In this document: positions 39,607-47,162 of the stretch, piece by piece
Layout: each line of letters starts with the position of its first letter
Numbering within the stretch: the stretch's first letter is position 1
Origin: Paenibacillus sp. 598K
GTDB taxonomy: Bacteria > Bacillota > Bacilli > Paenibacillales > Paenibacillaceae
DNA length: 47,162 bases
Assembly: GCF_003851045.1 (NCBI RefSeq)
Contig: NZ_BFBX01000051.1
Span: 1,994 to 49,155, forward strand
Direction of reading: 5' to 3'
Position numbers and translations under genes: made by a program
The notes under the pieces: model-generated
What the model was told of the DNA's origin: nothing
Database searches by the model: none
Seen by the model: only the letters and a program-made list of their open reading frames with translations

Positions 39607-42192
39607 TCAGTTCCAGCTGAACAGCTCGATAGCCTGCTCCCCCCCGCCGGTGAGCGATTCCATTGCGCCAGACTTGTCATAGCGGATCGTGCGGCGCTCG
39701 CCAGGCAGCAGGTCGAAGTAATTGTCCGAGAATAGATAGGCGCCGTGCAGCAGGACCGACTTGGCATAGCGGTCCGCCACGACCGTCACCTCTCCCCGCT
39801 CGGCGTCGCCGACGCGAGCTTCGATCCGCGCCCCCGAGGGGCGCAGCCTCATATCCGCAGGAATGCCTGCAAAGTAGATGCAGCGCTCTGCCCCGAACGG
39901 GCCCGCAATGTCCATGATCGCGATTCGGCGATCGTCCAGCAACAGTGCATCTAGCGCATCCAAGGGCTCCGTCAGGATAGCTGCCGAGGTGCCCGCTCCT
40001 AGCGCAAAGGCGATCTCGCGCTCCCACCCCGCAGCGGCACCCGCCGCATCGTCCAGCTTCACAATACGCAGCTTTGCCGTACCGCGAACCTCATGCGGCA
40101 GATCGCTGCATACCCAGAAAGCATAGCGCCCGTCCGCCTCGCTCCGCTCCACCGATGCGATGACTGGCCTGGCCGCCTGCTTGAAGCCGTAATAGCCGCC
40201 CTTCGGATAGCCGTAATAATCGACGAGACTCCAGCCGCTCGCCGGCCAGCAATCGTTGAACATCCAGAACAGAATCCCGCCCGTGTAGGGACGCTGGCGT
40301 CTGTACGCCTCGACGACCAGCCGGGTCAGCTCATGCTGAACATACGACATCTTGCGTATCTGCTCCGCAATGGAAGCGGACGGCGGCGTCAGCTTGTCTG
40401 CCAAGGTGCGGAGTGCGCGGAAAAGCGAAAAATCAACGAGTCCCGGATGATTCTTCGTGTGGTATTCCAGCATATCGAACGCGGGATCGGCGAGATCCTC
40501 TTCGCTCATGAAGCGGCGCAGCGTGTGCAGCTCGGGGGCGCCGAACATCGGAAACTCCGGGCAAAACCGACTGAGCAAGCCTGCGAAGTAAGCCTGATAA
40601 TCCCGCAGATCCGTCTTGCGGAATACGTCGATCATCTCTAGCAACACGCCCGTATAATGGGCGGTTCCGATCGTCAGCGAATTGTTGGTCGCGCCCCCGT
40701 AAGGGCTGGTAGGCAGGAAGGGTCGGAGCGGGTCCAGCTCCGCGCACAACCGCCCGGTCACCCGCTCCGCAATCGCACGACCGATATAGGCCGGGTCCTC
40801 TTCATTGCCGAACATGCCATTTTCATTATCGCCGTTCCACCAGACAAGACTCGGATGATTGCGCAGCGCGCGAATGATGCCTTCAGTCTCGACTGCGAGC
40901 GAGGCCATCCACTGCGCATCCTCCTCGGGATACGTGCCGCAAGCCATCATGAAATCCTGACTGACGAGCATCCCCAATCGGTCGCACGCCTCCCAGAACG
41001 GCTCCGGCTCGTAGATCCCCCCTCCCCAGCAACGCAGCATCGTCATCCCGGCATCGCGGGCAAGACGCAGCAGATGTTCATAATGCGCCGCAGGAACCCT
41101 CGACGGAAAGGGATCGCACGGCACCCAGTTGGCCCCCTTGCAATAGATCGCAACGCTGTTCACAAGCAGCGCGAAGCTGCTGCCCGGCCGCTCCCCGTTG
41201 CGATCCCACTCCGCTCCGGCAGCCCGCAGCCGCTCGGTCGTTCGCGCCTCCTCGCTGCCCGGCCGGTCCGGCAGCTGCTCGATGCGAACCGTGCGGATGC
41301 CAAAGGCGCATTCCCGGACATCGACGACCCTGCCCCTCTCATCGACTAGCCTGGCTATGGTCCGGTACAGCGGCTGCTCGCCATAGCCGGTCGGCCACCA
41401 CAGCTCCGGCTCCGCCAGGTCCGCAGTCAGCTCCAGCCGATCGCGATGGAGCTGGCGGGAGCACGCCCATACTTCACGCCCGGACGGGTCCAGCAGCTTC
41501 ACCTCCAAGCGCAGTGGCTGCACCAATTCGTTGCGATTGCTCGTCTCTACGGTAATGCCGATCGAGGCCCCACGGCCATCGATCGACTTCGTATAGACGT
41601 GGAGATCCTCGATGACCGCGAGGTCCTCGAAGACGAGCCGCACCGGACGCCAGATGCCATAGCTGACCAGACGCCCGACCCAATCCCAGCCAAAGGTGCA
41701 TTGCATGCGCCGCACATACAGTCGTTCGCTCGTAAACGCTGCGCTGCGGCCGACATATGGCTTGCCTGCTATCCCGTCGGCCACGGTGCGGAACCGAACG
41801 GCCAGCTCATTGGAGCCTACCTGCAGCAGCTCCGTTACGTCGAACCGATAGCCGATAAACATATTGTCGGTCCGAGCCAGCAGCGTCCCGTTCAGATAGA
41901 TGTCTGCGTACGTGTCCAAGCCGTCAAATTCCAGGACCGGTCGACCGCCTCCATGGCGGTCGATATGGAACTCGCGACGATACGTCCACTGCCAATGCTC
42001 GACCCAGCCGCATTCGTCCGCCTGCTTGCGATAGCCGGGATCGCGGATCAGGCCGGCTCCGAGCAAGTCCTGATGGACGTGTCCGGGCACTTGCGCTTCG
42101 ATGGCAATGGTTCCTCCAGCCGGCCCTTCGCCAACGTCTCCTCTCTCGCCTGTCAATTGCCAAGTACCCGTCAGCATCGTCGTACGTTTCAT
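39607..42192 (-). CDS. GH2 family beta-mannosidase
   Basis: 861 residues from ATG at 42192, whose ATGA overlaps the stop of the upstream gene. The layout is that of GH2 mannosidases: sugar-binding domain ([40 protein letters not shown]), Ig-like domain, TIM barrel, and C-terminal beta domains. The acid/base Glu is in [12 protein letters not shown] near residue 455, and the nucleophile Glu is in [10 protein letters not shown] near 542. [10 protein letters not shown] and [40 protein letters not shown] are classic beta-mannosidase blocks. No signal peptide, so it hydrolyses imported manno-oligosaccharides or N-glycan cores in the cytoplasm. Confidence 0.95.
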   Translation of the reverse strand: [861 protein letters not shown]

Positions 42193-45100
42193 TCTTCTGC
42201 CGCCTCGGCGTAGTCGACCTCGCGAACCTCGACGTCGTCCACATAGAAATCCTGTACTGCGCCCTGTTGCTCCGTGTAGAGGAACAGACGCGTATCCGTT
42301 ACGACCCCGGCGTCCTCGATCTCGTAAAAGCCCGACGCTTGCACCCACCCGGCATAACCGAGCTGCGGGCTCGTAAACAGGATTTTTTGCTGCACGACGC
42401 CATCCAGCTTATATTGCAGGCAGATCCGCAGCAGTCCGGGAGAGGCAGGCGCAGCGCCCAGCTTGCCCCAGGCCGAGTAATAATAACGTTTGTTTTTCTC
42501 CACCGTCACAGGCATAAAAATCGAGCCGTATCGGTTATTGTTTGTCTTGACCACATGCAGCGCCTGCGCGCCGTTGCGATGCTCGGACGAGACTAGGGAC
42601 ACATTCGCGCTGGAGCCATAATACGCTGTCGGCAATGCGCTGCCCTCCATCCCGCCATCGACGATCAGATTGCTCCCGAGCACCGCATTGTCCGCAAGGC
42701 CGGGGCTAAGCTTCACGGTTACGGTCGTGGTCGCCGTGAATCCGCCATCCACAGAGGTTGCCGTAATCTGCGCCGTACCGACGCTGTTGCCGTACACTGC
42801 GCCGTTGCGATCGACGACCGCCACCTCGGGATCATCCGAGCTCCAGATTAAGTCCCGGTTGCCGATGCCGCTTGTCGGCAGGAACGTCGGCTCCAGCGTC
42901 ATCGTCTGCCCGTAGTACAAGGTTGCGGCAGGATCGAGACTCAGCCCCTCCACATGGACCCATGCAGGATTCGTCGAATACGTCACTGGCCTGGCCTCGA
43001 CATCGTCCACATAGTAATTGTTGGCGCTGTCGACCTCAGTGTACACGAACAGATAGACGTTAGAGATCGCGCTTGTCTCCGCGATCGTGTAATGGCCCTG
43101 CAGTTGCGTCCAGTACTGGTCGCTTAATCCCGGGCTGGTAAAGATGATCATCTGCTTCACCTGATTGTCCACCTTGTACTGCAAGCACAGTCGCAGCGGC
43201 TCGCTGATCGTCGGCGCGTTTTGCAGCTTGGCCCAGATCGAATACCGATATTCCTGGCCCTCCTGCACGCCATCCAGCTTGAACATTGCGCTGCTGTAGC
43301 GGCCATTTTTCATCACCTTTAACGACTGACGGCCGCTATGATACTGCGAGATGTCCAATCCCATCGCGGTATTCTGCGTGAGCGCGCTCATCGTGCTGCC
43401 CTCGATGCCGGGATCGGTCACGATATTGTCGCCCAGGATCGGCAATGACGTCTCGGTATCCAGCCGCAAGGAATCGAGGCTGAACGCGCCGGAAGCCCGC
43501 GTCGGAACAAGCTTGATCTGCCTGATCACGCCCGACCAGGCCGTCTCCATTGTCGTATCGAAGACATACTCCCGATACAACGGTTCATTCGGCAGGATAG
43601 AGGAGGAGATCATCTTCAGCTCATTCCACGTCGTATCGCCATTGACCGTATAGTAGATTCGGGCTTCGTCGCCCGCCGTTTCATTGCGGAGCTTGACCCG
43701 CACGCGCTTGATCGATGCGGCATCCAGATCCAGCTGGTCGGGCGAGATGAGCTCCGGCTCCGTCGTGCCGGAGACGCCCAGGGAGACGCCGCTGAACGTA
43801 CCGCCCAGCACGGCGCTGTCCGCGATCTGTCCGCCCGTCGTCCAGCCGTCCGCGAACTCGAAGTCCCAGATGACGCCGCCCGGGTAGATGCGGATGATGC
43901 CCGTCGTCTCATCCCAGCTGACCGTAGAGCCGAAGGCTTGCTCGAGATACGTAAGCGGCGCGAGTACCGTGCCGTTCGGGAGCAGTACAGGCGCATGCTC
44001 CAGTGTGAGCGGCTGCCCGTCCTTCAGCGCAGTCAGGCTTCCGACCGTCAGCTCGTGTACGCTGCTGTCCTTGGCCGCCACGCCGATCATCTTCTGTCCG
44101 TCTGCATCCCATTCGGACTTGACGCCCATCTGCAGCCATATATCCTTGATCGGAATCATCGCTACATCATCCTGTACGAGCGGCGCTTGACTGAAGCTTC
44201 TGCGCTTGCCATCCACATACAGCTTGATGTCGGCAGAGTCGTCTGCGACGCCCCGTATATAATCGATGCTGAACGTGCCCGTTGCCGAGATTGGATCGAT
44301 GCGGATTTGCCGGATATTGCCGGTCCAGCTTTTGTTCCTCCACATGTCGACGTAGTAGTCTGTATATCCGTCGTCCTGCGGCTTCACGTAGAAGCCCATC
44401 GCCTTCGTCTCGTTCCAGTCCCCGTCGAGCTCCGTTGTAAAGAATACGCGCCCGTCGATATCGTTGGCTTCGTTTTTCATCCGAATCTTCAAGTAAGGAA
44501 CATCCTCGGCCCGAATGCCGAGATGATCACCGGAGATGATGCCAGGGTCTGTATTGTCGGAGGTTCCCGTGAAGCTCCCGTTCGCCACGCCGGCCGACAC
44601 GACCTGCTTCAGCACGCTCCAGCCCTCGCTATCGCCGTCGGTGTTGAACTCCCAGGAGACGACGGAGCTGCTGGAGATGGCGGGCGGCGTCAATGTGCGA
44701 TTCGGCACGACTCGGTCTGCAGGGTACAACACGCCGATCCGGTTCTTCTGACTCTGTGTCGGTGCGACATCCGTATGCGTACCGGCTCCTGCAGCGAATA
44801 CGTTGCGGATCGCATCGACATAGCCGAAGCCAGCCAGACCGGCAGGCATCAGGAAATGACCTTCGCCGAATTCGTTCCAGTTGTCCAGCATGACCAGCTT
44901 TTTGCCCAGATTGCCTGCGGACAAGGAGGGGATATACGTATCCTTCGTCCATTGCGCCAGCGATTGGAATTCGCCGGGGGTCGCGTAGTAGCCTGCGGCC
45001 AGCCCCCATGCCGTATCGTCGCGTCCCATGCTTAATCCGGCGATTACATCCAGCTCCTCGAAGCCGCTCTCGATCGTCAGCTTCAGCTTCTGGAATTCGG

Positions 45101-47045
45101 GATGTCCGCCAAAGGAGCCCCATGAATAGGCATACACGGCGTCAAAGCCAGCCATCCGGCGATTGACCAAATCCTGCGCATTCGTGCCATTGTACACGTT
45201 CAACAGGATCAAATCGTCGAAGCCGGCCGCAATTACTGCGTTCCGCAAGTAGTCAGTGTCGGCCTTGGCCCCGGCTACCGAGCCTGACAGCTTGACGAAT
45301 TCGTTGTAGTGATAGATCGTGAACACCGGCTTATTGTCGATTTTCAAATACCGCGGATCCTTGAAATAGTATTCGATCCAATATGGCACCAGGTTCGTCC
45401 GGAAGTCGGCGCTGTCCGCAGCCTTAGAGTTGAGATTTTCCCACATGATCGCAAAATCCAGCTGATCGCTGTACTGCGCGTTGAAGTAGCCGTCATTCAA
45501 CGCCGCCGACAGATAGGAGTCCTTGACCGGCGCATGCTCGCCGCCGATCGGGCGGAACCAGCAGGACATCTGGAAGCCGATGCCGTGCTCGACCATCCAC
45601 TTGATCTCCCAGTCCGCCGTCTCCGGGTTGCCCTCGTCATAGAAGCCAAGGTATGGCGTCCGGTCGGGGAACGGATTGATCAGATCCCATCCCAGATGCG
45701 CCCCCTCGCGCCACATCGGACAGCTCTGTACGCCGACCAGTTGGTCTCCCGTACTGACCTTGACCGGCGCCGGCACATAATCCTCCGCCAGCGGCGTATC
45801 CTCGTAGACGACGATATCGTCGAGCCAGATCGTCCCTTTGTCGGCTGCGGAAGTGGTGAATCGAATGCTGTTGACGTCGGAGATGTCAGCCGCGAGCGCG
45901 ATGTCCTCGGCCTGAAGCTTGCCGTTGATATAGACGTCGGCCATGGGGCCGGAGGCCGTCCAATGCAACTTGATCCTCATGCTATACCACAGATTGGCCT
46001 TGTAGTCGTACAGCTCGACAGGTTGACCGCCCGTATCGAGGTAGGACAGCATGCCGCCCGAGGTGACGAGCTTCAGCACCGTACTGGAGCCGCTGCGAAG
46101 CTCGGCTGCCAGACCATTCGTCTTGACCGGGATCAGAAACTTGTACTCCGCCGTCAGATCGTCCGTCAGCGGGTCGAAGCCTTTAGTCAGCTCCATCGCG
46201 CCAGTGGCGGACGCAGCGTCCATCCGGATGCTGTAAACGTCCGGCCGCGTCGCGATGATATACGGCTGCCCGTTGCTGCCGCTCATCTGTGCTGCGACGA
46301 TCGAGCCGCCCGCCGCGCTCGCCGTCCAATCCTGGGGCAGGAAGCCATTTACGACCGACAGTAGCCGCTCATTGACGGCATAGCCCTTGTAGATTTTGAG
46401 CGGCGTGAAAAAAAAGTCCCCCTTCGAAGCCACTCCCGTCGTCAATTGGAACCGGTCCAGGGCGTCGACGGGATTGGCGAAGCTGGCGGCCGTCGCCTTC
46501 TTGACGCCGTTCACATATACATCCGCCTGCGAGGAAGCCATATCGATGACTACCTTGATGCCGTATTCTGTGTTGGCCGTATAGGCCTGGAGCGTCTGAG
46601 CGCCACTCGGCGTCTCGATCACGAGGTTGCTGCCGCTGGTCGCCACGCTGATGCCGGGCGTATCGCCGTCGAGCAGCTGCCACTTGATGCCGTCGATGAT
46701 CGTCAGCGGCTTGAAGCGGTACTCCATCGTCAGCCTCCCCTCGCTATGCGCAGGGAACTTGCGGCTCATCGATACAGGCAGCGTCGCGCTCGTATCGCTC
46801 ACCTTGAGCGTAGTGGCGTATGTACCCGCAAGCGAGCCGCCCGCGGCGCGGATGTCCCAGCCGGAAGGCTGACTCTCGCCGGGCACCAGGTTCGACAGAA
46901 ACGTGAAGTTCTCGTCTACCAGATAAGCCGCTCCCTCAGGCGGACTGTCGGCCACTGCGGCATGGGGCCGGATCACTAATAAGAAAGCGCATACAATCAT
47001 CGCTAAGCTTAATGACGCCCATAAGCTTTTTCCCTTAATCGTCAT
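42189..47045 (-). CDS. Secreted 1618-residue multidomain protein with GH99-like (WbsX) domain
   Basis: GGGGAA precedes ATG at 47045. The signal peptide ends near AVADS. Order by rough residue: two jelly-roll/LamG-like domains (40-215, 225-420); GH99-like WbsX barrel (435-775: LGFYDEGNPETADWEIKWMVEHGI, KPVFTIYHYNEF, LDNWNEFGEGHFL); a beta-sandwich with WEFNTDGDSEGW (798-935); a copper-amine-oxidase-N-like domain (940-1050: AMIPIKDIWLQMG); another beta-sandwich (1058-1198); CBM4/9-like (1202-1353); BIG2 (1360-1443); and a second CBM4/9-like (1452-1610). GH99-like enzymes act on mannose-containing glycans, which fits the coupled beta-mannosidase downstream. No anchor was recognised. Confidence 0.87.
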   Translation of the reverse strand: MTIKGKSLWASLSLAMIVCAFLLVIRPHAAVADSPPEGAAYLVDENFTFLSNLVPGESQPSGWDIRAAGGSLAGTYATTLKVSDTSATLPVSMSRKFPAHSEGRLTMEYRFKPLTIIDGIKWQLLDGDTPGISVATSGSNLVIETPSGAQTLQAYTANTEYGIKVVIDMASSQADVYVNGVKKATAASFANPVDALDRFQLTTGVASKGDFFFTPLKIYKGYAVNERLLSVVNGFLPQDWTASAAGGSIVAAQMSGSNGQPYIIATRPDVYSIRMDAASATGAMELTKGFDPLTDDLTAEYKFLIPVKTNGLAAELRSGSSTVLKLVTSGGMLSYLDTGGQPVELYDYKANLWYSMRIKLHWTASGPMADVYINGKLQAEDIALAADISDVNSIRFTTSAADKGTIWLDDIVVYEDTPLAEDYVPAPVKVSTGDQLVGVQSCPMWREGAHLGWDLINPFPDRTPYLGFYDEGNPETADWEIKWMVEHGIGFQMSCWFRPIGGEHAPVKDSYLSAALNDGYFNAQYSDQLDFAIMWENLNSKAADSADFRTNLVPYWIEYYFKDPRYLKIDNKPVFTIYHYNEFVKLSGSVAGAKADTDYLRNAVIAAGFDDLILLNVYNGTNAQDLVNRRMAGFDAVYAYSWGSFGGHPEFQKLKLTIESGFEELDVIAGLSMGRDDTAWGLAAGYYATPGEFQSLAQWTKDTYIPSLSAGNLGKKLVMLDNWNEFGEGHFLMPAGLAGFGYVDAIRNVFAAGAGTHTDVAPTQSQKNRIGVLYPADRVVPNRTLTPPAISSSSVVSWEFNTDGDSEGWSVLKQVVSAGVANGSFTGTSDNTDPGIISGDHLGIRAEDVPYLKIRMKNEANDIDGRVFFTTELDGDWNETKAMGFYVKPQDDGYTDYYVDMWRNKSWTGNIRQIRIDPISATGTFSIDYIRGVADDSADIKLYVDGKRRSFSQAPLVQDDVAMIPIKDIWLQMGVKSEWDADGQKMIGVAAKDSSVHELTVGSLTALKDGQPLTLEHAPVLLPNGTVLAPLTYLEQAFGSTVSWDETTGIIRIYPGGVIWDFEFADGWTTGGQIADSAVLGGTFSGVSLGVSGTTEPELISPDQLDLDAASIKRVRVKLRNETAGDEARIYYTVNGDTTWNELKMISSSILPNEPLYREYVFDTTMETAWSGVIRQIKLVPTRASGAFSLDSLRLDTETSLPILGDNIVTDPGIEGSTMSALTQNTAMGLDISQYHSGRQSLKVMKNGRYSSAMFKLDGVQEGQEYRYSIWAKLQNAPTISEPLRLCLQYKVDNQVKQMIIFTSPGLSDQYWTQLQGHYTIAETSAISNVYLFVYTEVDSANNYYVDDVEARPVTYSTNPAWVHVEGLSLDPAATLYYGQTMTLEPTFLPTSGIGNRDLIWSSDDPEVAVVDRNGAVYGNSVGTAQITATSVDGGFTATTTVTVKLSPGLADNAVLGSNLIVDGGMEGSALPTAYYGSSANVSLVSSEHRNGAQALHVVKTNNNRYGSIFMPVTVEKNKRYYYSAWGKLGAAPASPGLLRICLQYKLDGVVQQKILFTSPQLGYAGWVQASGFYEIEDAGVVTDTRLFLYTEQQGAVQDFYVDDVEVREVDYAEAAEE

Positions 47046-47162
47046 TATGGATTCCCCTTTTCATTAAATTACAAATCTCAGACAGCCCTCAAAAGGCAGA
47101 AGAGGCACGAGATCGAATCTGTAGAAGCGAAGCGTTCGCCTTTGTCCCCGGATTTCAACCGC
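47046..47162. other. Non-coding leader at the right edge
   Basis: No gene is seen in these 117 bases. The outer part (about 47105-47162), with a GCGAAGCGTTCGC partial palindrome, has the look of an interspersed extragenic element and is cut by the window edge. No clear promoter was identified. Confidence 0.35.

Noticed and set aside
1..47162. tRNA, rRNA and riboswitch genes
   Set aside because: No cloverleaf-like cluster with conserved T-loop sequence and no recognisable riboswitch core was noticed by eye; small RNAs cannot be excluded without covariance-model searches.

Overview
The window looks like chromosomal DNA from a G+C-rich, spore-former-type Firmicute, most likely Paenibacillus, Cohnella or a close relative. 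This is inferred from gene content: lipoprotein binding proteins with Gram-positive lipoboxes, purine-rich ribosome sites, YesM/YesN-type two-component pairs beside sugar ABC transporters, many AraC and LacI regulators, and large secreted multidomain glycosidases. TTG and GTG starts are common. No rRNA, tRNA, CRISPR array, complete insertion sequence or phage gene was seen.

Layout. (1) 1-3740: a siderophore/cobalamin-type ABC importer (two FecCD permeases and a lipoprotein binding protein) and an AAA+ ATPase, all leftward. Three operators resemble the Bacillus Zur box more than the Fur box. (2) 3770-9087: a Bce-like ABC exporter operon with a YxeA-family protein, divergent from a two-component system. 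(3) 9097-10234: a decayed patch with remnants of an oxidoreductase, a TetR regulator and an APH-type phosphotransferase; the last two have lost their 5' halves head to head. (4) 10366-18178: YesM/YesN sensor pair, a DUF5060/DUF4038-type glycosidase and a complete sugar importer. (5) 18284-21030: a PIG-L deacetylase, an AraC regulator and a divergent NagB-like protein. (6) 21159-26473: an iron module with two Fur boxes, an AraC regulator, a small STAS-like protein and two exporter-fold ABC half-transporters of YbtP/YbtQ or IrtA/IrtB type. (7) 26476-31539: a LacI regulator divergent from a secreted CBM9-esterase and a GH43 enzyme. (8) 31545-33125: an Rpn-family PD-(D/E)XK nuclease followed by two extra stand-alone copies of its own C-terminal tail. 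(9) 33127-39529: a VOC remnant, an unrecognised 827-residue probable glycosidase, an arabinose/fucose isomerase-like protein, an AraC regulator and an SGNH esterase. (10) 39607-47045: a GH2 beta-mannosidase translationally coupled to a 1618-residue secreted protein with a GH99-like (WbsX) domain.

How it fits together. Much of the window serves plant or microbial polysaccharide use: secreted or surface enzymes (esterase, GH43, GH99-like, beta-mannosidase, SGNH esterase) trim decorated xylans and mannans, the ABC importer brings in oligosaccharides, and AraC, LacI and YesMN regulators control local clusters. Two metal-acquisition blocks appear to answer to different Fur-family repressors.

The strongest candidate for something new is the Rpn locus. 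A well-formed internal ribosome site and ATG lie inside the nuclease gene, and the tandem duplication that produced the two extra tail ORFs starts at that internal site. This suggests amplification of an intragenic antitoxin-like small protein.
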